Shown here: positions 22,101 through 34,479 of the stretch, one piece after another | Layout: every line of letters starts with the position of its first letter | How positions within the stretch are numbered: position 1 is the first letter of the stretch | Assembly: GCA_012976225.1 (NCBI GenBank) | Contig: JAAVVG010000006.1 | Location: 310,001-374,000, forward strand | Source of the DNA: Golubevia sp. BC0850 | Taxonomy: Eukaryota; Basidiomycota; Exobasidiomycetes; Golubeviales; Golubeviaceae | Length of the DNA stretch: 64,000 nt | Reading direction: 5' to 3' | Made by a program: the position numbers and the translations under genes | The notes under the pieces: generated by a model | What the model saw: only the letters and a program-made list of their open reading frames with translations | What the model was told of the DNA's origin: nothing | The model's database searches: none

Positions 22101-24960
22101 GGCTCCTCTCTGAGATTTAACCACGTGATGCTCAGTTTGCGAGAAGAAGCCAAAGGAGTTGCGATTGACGAAGAAGAATTTGATTGAGAAAGGAAGTAAG
22201 AATTTGAGGCTTCCACTTCCGAGGTATAAATCTCTCTAACAGTCCTCAAGACGTTTGAAATCCCTTCCGTTGTAGGTTGCCCGGTAGCAAAAATGTTACT
22301 CTTAGGGACTCGTCTGAAATTGACAGTACCTCTAACATCTGAATAGTCCGACTCTTCCTCCTGCTCCTCCTCTTTTCCATCTCTTTGATCTTGACCATTT
22401 TCAGCTCCATCGTCTTGATCATCTCCATTCAATCGATTCTGTCTAACTCCTCTGATCCTCAGGTTCTGGGTCTCTTCGATGAATTGCTTCCAGACATCAC
22501 ATTTGAGGAGCATCAAGTTCCTTAGCACGATCCCACCTCTGTTCGTGACCAAGTGTTCCGCGAATTCATCTCGTCTGAACTCTTCACCTTTGTTTGAGTT
22601 CATGCTTGCATTGTTTTGAATCAGATTTCCATTGCTCAATAAGTCCGAAGAAGGTGTCGGATTGACTAAACCGGATAAATCACCGACAGGGTCGAACAAG
22701 AAAGGTCTACCTTCTTTTCTTCTGATCCTTAAGATGTTGCCCCAAATCTCACCTCTATTTCTCAACCAATTTGCGAATCGATATTCGAAGACTGCAGTTT
22801 GAGAGGCAGAAACGTAACTTGAAAATGCAATAAGGAAAAAGTACTTCTCAAGTGAAGAAGTAGCTCTTGATAATTGAGAAGTTGAAGGTGATTGGGTATC
22901 AGAAGAGTTGTTGTTATTCGAACCGGAGCTATTCGTCGAAGAAGAAAGAGCAGCAGATCTTCTTCCACCTCTAATCCTTTCCAATAAGATCGCTTCTCTC
23001 AAATTCGTGACCTGAGAACAAGCGTCAATAGCGAAATCCACAATTTTCTTTCCTAAAACCCCATCATCCAATAAAGAACAAAGTTGTTTGATGATCCCAT
23101 ATTCTCCTGAATTGGCTGCCATAAGAGAAGTTAAAAGTGAAGGTCTAGATAAAAGGATAGTTGAAGCGTTAGAGCCGGAAGATTGAGGATTAGATTGTAG
23201 TTCAGAAAAGGAAAGATTGGTCGGATCTAGGGAAGGAGTCAAAGCTATTGAAACGATATTGATCAATCTCAAAAGCGATGAATTGTGAGCCTCCAATTCT
23301 GAACGTTGTTGTAAAGTTTTGAGAACTCTTGGAGTGGAAGTTGGTAAACTAGGAGTATTGTGACCTGAATTCGATTGATTTGAATTGGCAGCATACACTC
23401 TTGGACTTGGAGGAGTTGGAGTTGTAGATCTACCGCCTAATCCATTTTCTTCCTTCCCACTTGAATGCTGAAGGTTTTCTTCCAAACCAAAAGGATCTTC
23501 TTCACCGCTTAACATCATTTGTTTCCTTCTAACAATGCAAGCAGCTACCATTGCAAAAGTAGTTCTAGTAAAGCCAACTCCACAATTTGCAACGAAGGAA
23601 GTTCTTCTAGGATCTATATCTCTAATCAATTTGGTATAAGCATCTAAATATGAATTCTCAGGTAAAGAAGATGATGCAATTGGAATTCTATGATATTCTA
23701 AATTCCATCCCAATAGAATCAAATGAGTAAAAACTTCTCTTAAAGTCAATACTGTAGATGAATCGATTGCGACCCAAGTAGGAGTTAATTTGACTTCTGA
23801 GGAATCATTAGAATTAGAACTAGCCAATGGAATCTCTTCATGAACCATCAACATTCCACCATATTTCTTTGATTCTCTCAAAATGTCCGATTTGAGACGT
23901 GATTCAATTCCTTCCAAATTATGAGCTCTGCCACTTAAACCAAAGGTTTGAGTTGGGATTGAAGCTTCTCTAAGAACGAAAGGTCTACCTCCAACGTAAA
24001 TCACTGGCTCTTCTCGAGTACAAACCCAAACGCACTTCTGAGTTGAGCTGGTGGTGGTTGGTTTGGAATTGGAATTGGAGAAAGTAGTGTTTGGAGAATC
24101 TGAATCTGAATCTTGAGGAGATGGGTTTTGAGTACTGTTTGGTTGACATCCCAAAACGCAGAGGATCGTCTTTAAACCAGTGATTGTAGGTTGAGCTACT
24201 CCATAGACTTCTAAAGGACAAGCTGCTTTTCGAAAATTGGGAGCTCCTTGGAGTTGAAGAGATAGATGAGCGGGTCGGGCTGTAGTTGAGGATGAAGCGG
24301 GAGAACAGGAAAGACAGAAGTTAGGAGGAAGAGTAAAGATGTTTCAGGCGGGGAGATAGGGAGGTCTGAGCACGTTAGGCTCTCCTTCTTCGATGTCAAG
24401 AACCTGTATTCCCATCTCTGAAGCTAGCATGAACCGGATGATTATAGATCCAAGTCAGATCTGTGCTGCATCTCATCTGAATCTGCATGGCTCAATCACT
24501 GCTCTCTTTGGGTGGCTTATCTGTGCTCTCTCTTCTCCAAGAAGTACGAGTACTACTCACCACTTCCAGCGAAATGATCCGTCTTCAACACGAGCCCTCT
24601 AGTCAAAACACTACCTTGCCTATTCCTGACTACGCTATGCTCAGGTTGAGTCCAAGGTTGAGGATTTGAAATGTAATTGGATTGAACTTCAGTCTTGGTT
24701 CGATCTCGATCTCTGCTGCTATGATTTTCACTGTGTCTGCTTATCGGAGGAGGTAATTGTGATGAAATTGGAAGAATCCGCAAGCCAGTCTGATTCAAAG
24801 GATTAAAAGTTGGAGAGACAGAAGAGGACGTAGAAGTTGAAGATGTTGGATCTTCTGGATTCGAATCAACTGAGTCTACTTCTACTTGTTGCTCTTCTCT
24901 TGTGTTTGCTTCATCTGCTTTAAAGATTGGATCTGGATCCATGATTGACTCGATCAGCAC
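19146..24960 (-). CDS. paladin-like protein with three PTP/phytase-type phosphatase modules, 1703 aa
   Basis: Seven exons (24960-24561, 24279-20947, 20860-20319, 20210-20055, 19979-19692, 19620-19584, 19501-19146) total 5112 nt, all in phase. Three repeated modules are visible, each starting with a TREEPVIYVNGRP-like motif (VCTREEPVIYVGGRPFVLR; NLREEPIVYLNGKPYCLR; SLREEPVLYVNGRPHVLR) and each ending in a Cys-x5-Arg loop: CGVGFTR near residue 370, CQLGRGR near 1010 and CQMGRGR near 1476. All three keep the Cys and Arg. The second and third loops resemble the CxxGRGRT pattern of paladin and of bacterial PTP-like phytases. An intron splits the third loop. Ser/Thr- and acid-rich disordered linkers separate the modules. 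Vertebrate paladin (PALD1) is a presumed phosphatase of uncertain substrate; a role in dephosphorylating inositol phosphates or proteins is only inferred here. Confidence 0.88.
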
Positions 24961-25215
24961 TGGCTAGTTTTTAACTGAGTGATATCCTCGGATAGAAATC
25001 TGGATTAGAAGGATGTAGGGCCAAAGGGGACCAAGGTTTCTTTCAATCGCTTCTCTTCTCCTGTCGTCCTGTCATCATCATCATACCTACCATTTCATTC
25101 TTGAATCCTCTTTAAACGATTGATTATCAAGGTGACTCAATCCTCAACGCTTCAACGCTTCAACCCTTCTCAACGCTCCCATCTCCATCTCTATTTCTCA
25201 TCTCGCCACTGGATT

Positions 25216-28092
25216 ATGCCACGAGCAGCTCGAAAGTCGACGATTGATAAAGCTACGTATGCCTCAGCTTCAGCAGTTTCAGCAGGTTTCTCAGCTGCTT
25301 TAGCTTTCGGTCCTCAACCTAGAATTGATGGTAAAGGTTCAATTCCACCAGAAGCTTACCCTCAAAACACAACTGGAAACGGTTTCACCTATCCACATCC
25401 GATAGAGGACTTGAATCCCAATGGATATGCTAGACCGGTTTGGAGTAACAAAAAAGGGAAGGCAAACGATGATAAAGAAGATGAGGAAGAAGATGGAGAT
25501 GGAGACGGAAATAGTGGGGACGAGGTGAGTACTGAGTCAGACTCAATTCAACCACCGTTGCGTCTTTCAGAGTTGAAGTTGAGTAGTTCCACTAGTACGA
25601 TCTCAGTATTTCAATCAATGGAGAGAGAGTTAGACTCAGTGATAAAGAGTCAATGAGGGCTTCCCAAGAGATAAGATCTGAGCGTCTCTCATCCCGCTTT
25701 TGGAGAACAGAACCTCTGAAAGCTCTGACCTCTTCTGGTACTTGCAGTGGAAGTTTTTCTGATTTGACTGTCTTCTAATCAATCCCTGTGACGTTACAGT
25801 CGAATTCCAGAACCAAGCGAGGTAGGAAAGGTGCAGCCGAATCTCCAAATCCGTGAGGATCCCCAATCCCCTTCTCTTTGCTTCCTTTTTTTCGTCTTCC
25901 TTCTCTAAACTTTCTTGATCCTCTTTTATCTGCCCTCCCTCCCTCCCTCTCTCTCTCTCTCTCTCCTCCCTTCTTCCCCTCCACAGAGCTCCCCTCTCCA
26001 GAAAAGAACAAAATCGACTAGCTCAAAGAGATTTCCGTCAACGTAAGCAACAATACTTAAGAGCCTTAGAAGCTCGAGTAGAACTACTTTCAGCAACCCA
26101 CGATGAACAAGTCGATCAACTCCGTTTCTCCCTCCGGGCTCTGTTGAACGAGAACAATCACTTAAGATCTTTAGTCGGTACACTTTCTGGATTCATCGGG
26201 AATGAGTTCATAGGAGGTACTTGTGCACGAGCCGGGATTTCAAGGGAAAATTTAGAGCAATTGTTAGGAAACACTAGTGAAATGAAATTAACTGAACATT
26301 GGAGTGATTGGCATAAATCTAGAGAATGTGAAGCTTTAAAAGAATTGAGATCTCAAAATCAGATTCCAGTTGAAGGGTACAGTGAGACTGGAGATAGTTA
26401 TGCGATGGGGAAAAAGAGAAAAGTCACAGAGGAAGGGGAGGAGGAGGGAGATGAGGCGGGAAAGGGAAAGGGTAAAGGGAAAGGGAAGAAGAGTAAGGAT
26501 TCTAATAAGAAAGGGAAAGAAAAGGATGACGGCCAGGCCTTAGAGGAGGAAAAAGGGGAGAATCAGAAGAATCAAGAAACAAGTGGAACTGGTGAGGGCA
26601 ACAAAAGAACTAGAATCACCGGAGCTGGAGTTAAAAACGATGAAGATGAAGATGAAGAAGTTAAAAATGAAAGGACTAGGATTCAATTACCTAATTTCAA
26701 CAACCGTGAAAAATCCAATCCTGATTCTTCTGCTAAATCTTCTTTTGGTCAATGTACGAATCAATCGACGTCTGCTGCTCAATCACCTCAATCTTATCCA
26801 ACTCCTTTACCCTCAACTTCTCTTTCCGGAAATTCAAATTCAACTTCAAATCCCACTTCTTTATCCTTTCCATCAAATTCTTCATATCTCTCCTCGATCT
26901 CGACAGCTGGTTTCAACTCTCATTCAACTCCCAATTCCATTCCTAATTTTTCGGATCCGAGTTTTGACCCATCAAATCTTTTCGGATATCATGGAAATTC
27001 CAATGAAAGCGATACTGATGCTCTTTTGGAGGGATTGTTTGGTGGTCAATTTCAAAATGATAGTGGGAGGAGAGGAAACAGTGTGAATCCCGATTGGCTA
27101 ACTGGATTTGGTCAACAACAACAAAAAATAGGAACGAGTAGAAATGAAAGCGTTGGGAACTCAGGATTTATGGGAACTTTAGGAAGGAATTCATTTGGAG
27201 AAGGGGTTAATCAGAATGGTCAAAATCCAATTCAAAAGGCCTCACCTTCGAGTGTAACTCTGGGTCGTTCTTCAACTCACACAGCTCTAAATGTCATGGC
27301 TAATCCTTTGGGAAAAGAGATCCTGAAAAGAATCAGGAACATCTTTCAAGTGATGAACGCTTTGAGAGAGGAAAGAGGAATTCAAAGTGATCTATGGCCT
27401 GTTGATGCTATTTTAGGTGTGATAACTACAGATGCTGAAGATCATGAGAAAGATGAAGCTAAAGGCAAAGGAAAAGGAAAGGGTAAAGGTAAAGGTAAAG
27501 GAGGAAGAGCAGATGATGATGATGGTGAGTGTTGAAGGTCGTAGACCTTGGATTCCAAAACTCAAAATCCTAGTAATTATTTGAATAGTTTTAATTTCAA
27601 GGTAGCTGATGATCCTAATATCCTCCTCCTACTCTTTCTCTTTCCCTTTCCCTTCTCTTTCTCCTTTATCAGAAGCTTTACTTCAAAAAGCGGTTTCAGA
27701 AGTCAAGAAGAATCAACTCAAAGAATTCGACGGATCAATCTCTTTAGGGCCTTCAAGAGATTCGGAAGTACTGGATAGGTTAGGAGAAGCTTGCACTCAA
27801 ATGACTTTTTATATGGCCAGCTATAGGAACAACGCTAGTTACACTTTACCAAGTCTGTTGAGGCCTTCCGAACTTCAACAGAGTAGAGCTCATGATCCTT
27901 TAATTGATGGATTACCTATCGCTGGTTTGAGAGATGGATTGATTGAGTTTGAAGGTGAGCAAGCAGAGACGGAGTGGAGGAAGACGTCTCTCTTCGTCTG
28001 CCTCTCTCTCTCTCTCTCTCCAACTTGACTTTCAAAATTTCTTCAATTCAATTCTCTCTCCCTCCCCCCCTCTCTCTCTCTCTCTCCCTCCC

Positions 28093-28129
<37 letters not shown>

Positions 28130-28372
28130 GCCAAGTTCCGTTCAGATCTGGTTCATATTCATCTTATGGACCAAATTATGCTTCATCCAGGCGATGCTAT
28201 GCAAGCTGGAAATTGGGAGATTTACGCAGCATTCTTCCTTCGTTATCCCTATCTAGCGGACGCGAAAACTTTGAGTGTTTGCAATCACTGGAGAGCTTCA
28301 AGAGGTGAAAGTCCTCTCACTCCTGAGGGTCTTTGGGAGGCTCACGATAGACTCTATCCGGAAGATCGTTGA
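25216..28372 (+). CDS. bZIP transcription factor (Yap/Pap1-type basic region) with DUF3425-like C-terminus, 807 aa
   Basis: Five exons (25216-25524, 25800-25852, 25987-27524, 27673-27954, 28131-28372) total 2424 nt in phase; exon 2 ends at a GTGAGG donor. The N-terminus reads MPRAARKSTIDKATYA. The basic region, TKRGRKGAAES then RKEQNRLAQRDFRQRK, has the NxxAQxxFR signature of fungal AP-1-like factors, followed by a leucine zipper (YLRALEARVELLSATHDEQV). A long middle part is Lys/Gly- and Asp/Glu-rich, then Ser/Asn-rich. The C-terminus (HDPLIDGLPIAGLRDGLI, FRSDLVHIHLMDQIMLHP, NWEIYAAFFLRYPYLAD, VCNHWRASRGESPLTPEGLW) matches the DUF3425 pattern common in fungal bZIPs. Such factors act in the nucleus in stress or metabolic control; the exact target set is unknown. 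It shares a 255-bp divergent promoter with the paladin-like gene. A start at 25120 is less likely. Confidence 0.88.
28001..28130. repeat. (CT)n and (CA)n microsatellite in the last bZIP intron
   Basis: The 176-bp intron 27955-28130 is mostly CT dinucleotide runs (about 28002-28020 and 28069-28113) followed by a (CA)n run that ends directly in the acceptor AG. The tract serves as the polypyrimidine region. Confidence 0.9.
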
Positions 28373-28802
28373 GCCTCACAGCGAGAAAAAGAGGAAGCTT
28401 AATTTCTTTTTGAATTTTTCGATGGTCTTAAAAGTGAAGGGTCCTGGTTTCTGCTTCGAGCTTGCTTCATCGCAACAAAAACAATCTTCGATTCTCGTTT
28501 CTATGTAACGTTCTGCAGCCTCCCTGTCTAATACAATACATTTGATTGAGTTGATGAACGTTTCTCCCAATGAGTTACATGAGGCAGGAGTAGTCCAACG
28601 TACGTTTTGCTTATGATTATCACGACGCCACAAAAGTTGCCTCCCGCAACAAACTATCAAGATCCGTGGCATTCGAAAAACGTTACAGTGCAAAAAGTTC
28701 GTACAAAATATATAAAGGAGAATAGAGAGCAGAAGGGATATCCATGAGCTCATAAAGCAGAAATGGAATAGAAACAGAGGCTGAAAGAAGGAGCAGCCAG
28801 AA

Positions 28803-31800
28803 CTAAGCATCGAAATCCTCTTCCGTTTCCGACAATTCATCCTCATCCTGATCCTTATCAGTTGCAGCATCCGTTTCGGTCTCAGCACCAGTCTGACTAG
28901 CTCCATCATCGTCATCGTCATCCTCACTCTCTTCTTCACTATCACTATCTCCTTTCTTTCGTCTTCCACCGGCTTTCTTCTTGCTTCTACCTCGACTCGA
29001 AGCGCTAGCTTTCTTGGACTTGACAGCAGCTTTCGGTTTAGGCCTTGACTTCTCGACTTTCGGTGGAGCCAGATCTAGCTTGTGGAGGAAACTTTTAAGG
29101 TCAGAGAGTTCTTCTGGTTCCGTTTCGGTTTCAGTCGGAAGAGCTGAGAGATCGAGCTCTTTGGCAGCAGTGGCGGCTTCAGGATAGCGTTTAGAGAACG
29201 AGGTCTCGAACCTTTGAAGAGCGTTACGTGAAACTGTGTCTGAGAGTGGGTTGACCTGGAAGAGATGAGGCGAGAGGAAAAGACGGAGAACAGTCAGCGG
29301 CTACGCCAAGCGTCTTCTCTTCTGATTGGATTCAAAGGGTCCTCAGATAGCTTGAAGACTAGAGATACTTACATCGGAAAGCTGCGAAAGAAGATAGAGC
29401 AGGATTTCAGGCTTCCTATCCTCAATCTCTTCAGGTTCAGGCAAAGAGAGCTTAGATAGTAACTGGCAAAAGACTTTCCTTTCTTCTTCTGTTCAGTTCG
29501 GAGTCAGATAGAAAACAAAAACTGGTCAGTTCACTTCTGCGGAAGCACCTCTTTACCTCGACAAAAGACTTCCATGCAGATGTACTCACTCTCTTCGCTC
29601 TTGAACAAAGCCTTGACGAGATCGATAGCCAAATCTAAATGAATCGACCAATCAGCTTCACTCTCGTTGACCACTTTGTTCGGATCAGTCCATTCTACCA
29701 ATTGAAGTCCCACTTGCAAAGGAGTGACCATTTCTTGAGAAGGATCTTTATCGTGATAGACGCTGGAGAGAATAACTAGGATTCGTAGGAAGACCTTTTG
29801 AACGAAAGAGAAAAGTGGCAGAAGGAAGTAGATAAGAAGTGCGGACTTTGGAATCAGCATCACTCCTTCCGTTCCCATCCGTCTTCTCTTTGTACTCACT
29901 CTTTGTAACCTTCTGGCGTTACCTTTCCCACTTCCACAATAAGCGGGTAAGAAATAACTCAAGCACTGTCTAAGCTGCTGGTTTCCAATAGTCTCAGGAC
30001 TCATATAAACCAAAACCAAAGAATAAAGAGCTGCATCTTCATCGTCTTGAGGTTGAGATTGTTCTTCTTCCCCCTCCTCTTCGTCTTCTTCATCGTCTTC
30101 GTTAGAATCCGGATTGATAGTCTCATCGCCTTCCTCTCCGTTTTCAGTCTCAGAGGGTTTGGAATTCTTGGCTCCTTTCTTCTTCTTGTCGACGATTGGA
30201 GAAGGTGAACCAAGAGCACCAGCTAACATCAACTTGGCGATTCCTTCAGCTGCACTAGCTTGTAGCTTCTCATCATCATCTTCCATTAAACCTAAAAGAC
30301 CTCTCACCAATCTGGTCTGCTTGACTTTGGCATCTTTCATCATTTTTAACATTTGATCGACTTCTTCTTTTGTGAGCAGGTTCGAATTTTTCCCGGGATG
30401 AGAAGGAGCTCCACATAAGAAGGGTAAACCATGAATTGACATTAAATCGAATAAGATTTCGGTAGACCTTAATTTGATGGGACCGGTTGCTCTTGAGATC
30501 TGATCTAGGATTAATGGCATTGTGTCCAACGCCAGAGAGGAATCCAAAAGACAGCATAGACCTAGATTGATGATTCCAAGTTCTCGAATAGAAGCTTCCT
30601 TAGATCTCACTGCCGGAGCGATTAAATCTGGAATCAATCCATGAAGGAAAGTGTTTTCTTGAAGAGCCTGGGAGGTTGCAAGAACGATTGAAGCACAAGA
30701 GCCGCGGCGTCAGTAGAATAGCCTTTCTTGAAAGAACACCAAATTTTCTGTACTCACCCCTCCGACTCTTTCAAGCATTCCTTTGACGATTTCCAGCTTT
30801 CTCTCCTCGGCCAAGAGATTCCTCTCATGTACTCCCAATCCTTTCTTTTTCTTTGGGCTTTGTCTTCCAGAAAGTTCCGCGTCGACTTCATCTTCATCTT
30901 CATCATCGTCTCTAGTTTGATCCTCTTCAACTTCATCAGCAAACTCATCTCCTTGAACCAATTCGACGACGACTCTCATGAAATCACGTTGACCAGCTGA
31001 CAGTCTCAGCAGAACGTCTAGACAGAAAGGAACCAAACTTTCCGGCGTAACGTTAGGGAATGAATCTTCTTTTGGTTGCTTAGATTTTGACGAGCTGCTT
31101 GAACCCAAACCAGATTCAGATCTTGGAACTTGATCATCTTCGATTTCTGGAACTCCGTTCTCAGTTGGAGAAATACTGCAATCTAGAATGTCTCTGACTA
31201 AACCAAACATTTTTCTTCTTCCGATTTCATCTCCATAATCTAGATTCATGGCTAGGCTCAATAGTTGCTTGAGAATGAATTCTTTCTGCTTGATAATGAC
31301 CTTGAGATTAGACACTTGGTTTCTCTTTTCTTGAGATTGAGTTTCCTTCTCAGAGTCTTCATCTTCGTCCTCTGACTCTTCTTCCAATTCTTCCTCTTGC
31401 TCATCTTCAGACAACAATTGGAGAGAATGAACTGCTTTGCTAAACCCATTCCATTCGCCTTGAATCCTGAACGCCAATCCAGTGACTGGAGGCAAAATCT
31501 CCTCCAACACAGATTCGCTACTATTCTTTCTGCAATAATCAGTTAAAGATTTAATCAGTAGAGATTTCAGAGGTGTTAATTCAGTCCAAAAAGTTTGAGA
31601 AGAAATGATTCGTTGAATTGAGTCTGAAAGTTGAGGTCTTGAGTGAAGTAGAGAGGACAAAGCTGAAAGGATTGTTGAAGAAGAATCTGGAGATAGAAGA
31701 GGATTGAATCGAGCTAGGAACTGAGGAAATCGATGAGTGAGAAGAGAAGAGATATTCAGATTGCAAGATCTTGAGAATCTCGTAACAGCTCCCTCAAACA

Positions 31801-33545
31801 ACATCCTCCGTTTCCACCTCTCTGTTCTACAATCCCAGTTTTCTAGTCGAATCAAAACTCACCACCTCAACATTGCCTCCCGCTCCATCAAACCACCCAG
31901 CCAAAAGTTTCTCACAAGCTTTCTTAACACTTTCATCTCTTTCTCCCAATCCAATCTTAGTTATCATTTCAGTTTGATCAAAAGTCAACCCCCATTTCAT
32001 TGGATCGAATTCTCCCAATTCCTCTTTCGAAACATGTTCTTTGTAAAGAACATTGGAATTCGTTTGAACTTGAGTCAGTGAACCAAGATAAACGCATCTC
32101 CTATTTATAGGATCTACATCTCTTAATCTTTCTAGAATGATTGGTAAAGTTGAGGGAGCTGGAGTTAAGTTGAAGAGAGAGGCTCGACGGGCTTCTCTGT
32201 TTAGGACAGAAAGTCAAGAGAATTGAAGAAAGGTGTTAGACAGAAACCCAATGGCCAAAGATGGGGTCGAGGGGCAGGGGCAACTCACGAACTAGGATCA
32301 TATCTCAAAATGTCTCTTAAAACCTTTTGCCCATTTCTCTCACTTCCATCTTCATCTTCATCGTCTTCGTCATCTTCTTCCTCTTCTAGAGCATCTCCTC
32401 CTTGAAGTTTTGAGAGCGCGATGATAGCCTGAACTCTGACTGTAGATTCCTTATCTTGAGAGCGTTCGATTAGAGAGGTTAGAAGGAGTTGGTACAAGTC
32501 GTCGCTGTAAGATGAGAGAAAGGAGGCGAAAGGTAGATTCCGAATCAGATTCTAATCCATTCGCCTGAGTAGCCCCAAGAAAAGAGTGGGTTCCCATCCT
32601 TGTATCTTCTCATTTCAAACATCCCCTTCCTCTCCCCCAAACGCGTCCACACCTGCCATCTCCTCCCTCTCACCATGAACCCGACATTCCATACTCACTC
32701 CATACTTTCCAGTCCATTCAAGCAGACGGCAATCCCCTGAGAACATCTCAACCTGACATTCTTATTCTTGGAACCGAAACCTCTTAGGAAATGTTTGATC
32801 AAGATGGTGGTGAACCTAGTGGCTGTACTATCAGCTGAGACACCATCCTCATCTGATGATTCGTCTGAAACTGGAGTTGAGGAGGATTTCGATTTCTTGG
32901 ATTGAAGCGAGAATTGTTGGTGGCAGTCTGAAGGAGAGGCGAGGTGAGGTAAGTTGGGAGAAGGCGCCAAATGAGAGAAGGACACCAGAACGCGCGATCT
33001 TGATAGAATATGATGGACAATTGTCTTGTTATGACAAGTAGGGTACTAGATTGGGATTGAGAGAAGGAAGGGAGAAGTTGGTATTACCACCACCACCACC
33101 ACCTCCTCCTCCTGCTGCATCTGCCCTCCCTCCTGGCTCTTCATAGCCTCTCTACCCTGACCATAATCCTATTCGATTGTCATGAGTGATACTCACAATT
33201 AACGTAACCGCCAACGAATTTAATAGCTCTATCAGCTTCATTGCTACCCTTTTTAACGTCCAACACTCTATTCACGCAACCTAAAAAAACGTCATTGAAT
33301 GCCTTTTCACCAATCAGTTTGGTTCCCTTTGGAGTTTGTTGAGTATGAGTTGATGCATTCAAATGAATTCTGAATAGAGAAGCGTGATTCTTTCGATGAT
33401 TGACTAGAGTGGATTGAGATTGACTGAAATGAGGTGGAATCGAAGAGGAGAGAGTTTCTAATGAAGATGGCAAAGCGGTAGCCGCTATTGCTTCTGTTGA
33501 TTTGCTTGTCGTAGCTGTCGTTCGAGAACGTGAAGCTGGTGCCAT
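28803..33545 (-). CDS. YCG1: condensin complex subunit 3 (CAP-G / Ycg1), HEAT-repeat protein, 1210 aa
   Basis: Condensin's HEAT subunit binds DNA and the kleisin and compacts mitotic chromosomes. Nine exons (33545-33197, 32927-32699, 32504-32289, 32196-31863, 31720-30758, 30667-29900, 29794-29590, 29488-29373, 29255-28803) total 3633 nt with every phase consistent. HEAT motifs typical of the family include FLRGFGSKNKNVRLRCSQGI, STVRVQAIIALSKLQ, TLPIILERLRDVDPINRRCV and IRELGIINLGLCCLLD. The family's W-x-GN block appears as KLLAGWFDGAGGNVEV. The C-terminus is Lys-rich then very acidic (SRGRSKKKAGGRRKK, EETEEDFDA-like), as in other Cnd3/Ycg1 proteins. Acidic inserts (EEDDEDDEDEDG; EDEQEEELEEESEDEDED) separate repeats. 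It is convergent with the bZIP gene. Confidence 0.92.
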
Positions 33546-34479
33546 CGTAGTGAGGATAGGATGAAGAGAGGAGGGAAGACCACAACACTCCATCACACGC
33601 GCTCAACTGTCGCAGCCAAACACGTGTCGACGCTACAGTAAGTGGTCTGTGAGTCTCGTTTCCTTCTTCTAACTCCTTACATCTCTAATAGCATTCATCC
33701 AATTCTCTCAGCTTCAAGTGACAAGGAGTCATTCCCACTGTGAGTTAGTTCCCTTGAGATGTGATCAAGTGATTCTTCCTTGACAAACTCAATGTAAGGA
33801 AGCTATCAGCAAGCAGCCTTCGAACTCGCCGTCAATGCTCCAATGTTCCTCCTCTTTTTGCGGCCTCTTTCAGGTCCCAAAAAATCTTAACTGGGTAATA
33901 GAATTAAAAGGGAGCGAGCAGTAGAAGGGGGAAGATGGCAGGAGAGTAGGAGCCAAGAAAGCAGCAGTGATGCTGGGAGCTGAAATGGATGGCAAATCGT
34001 TGGGTAGCCAAGCCGAGAGAGGTTTCAGATATAGAATAGAATGAGAAGACGTGAAGATTGCAGTCCAGCTGGTCAAGGAAAGGCAGCATTCTACACGACT
34101 GAAGAAGGAGAAGCTGGATGCACAGAACAGACATCGGACAGAATCCTTCCTCTTGTTCTCCTGCTGCTCCTTGAACGTGCTCTTCTCATTGATAGTGGAA
34201 TCAAATGACTAAAGGGATGTGCTGGGTAGAGAAAGGATCGTTTCTGAGAGTTGCGTCGCCTCAGATCTCTCCCAGTCACATCGAACATCAAGTTTCCTAA
34301 CGCATGCATCCAGTCAAGCGCTTGCTGGAGCTATCCTTGAATTACACATCGAAACCAGCGTCATCTTTCTTGTCTTTTCTCCTGCGAAGCTTTGATCCTT
34401 TCCTCAGCTGACTCTCTCTTTCCTTCCTTTCACGTTTCTCTCAGTCCGTCACTATGGAGAGTAACCTATCCGATCCCCT
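33546..34479. other. upstream region of the condensin gene
   Basis: About 930 bp with no gene I can support. It contains copy B of the dispersed element (33900-34100) and presumably the condensin promoter. Confidence 0.5.
33900..34100. repeat. dispersed element, copy B (upstream of condensin gene)
   Basis: This is the partner of the element at 6240-6435, in the same orientation. Its near end lies about 355 bp upstream of the condensin start codon, close to the 340-bp spacing seen at PRO1. Clearest shared blocks are gtagccaagccgagaga and the aaggaaaggcagca end. Confidence 0.55.

Noticed and set aside
28376-28969. A 197-codon frame antisense to the end of the condensin gene.
   Set aside because: It reads the wrong frame of the last condensin exon and its 3' flank. 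The acidic tail in the true frame fits the family.
31840-31862. An apparent intron of about 23 nt in the condensin gene that would join GGNVEV to LENWDCRTERW.
   Set aside because: A longer intron (31862-31721) to the CCTCAG acceptor keeps phase and gives FLARFNPLL, which fits the family; no ultra-short intron is needed.
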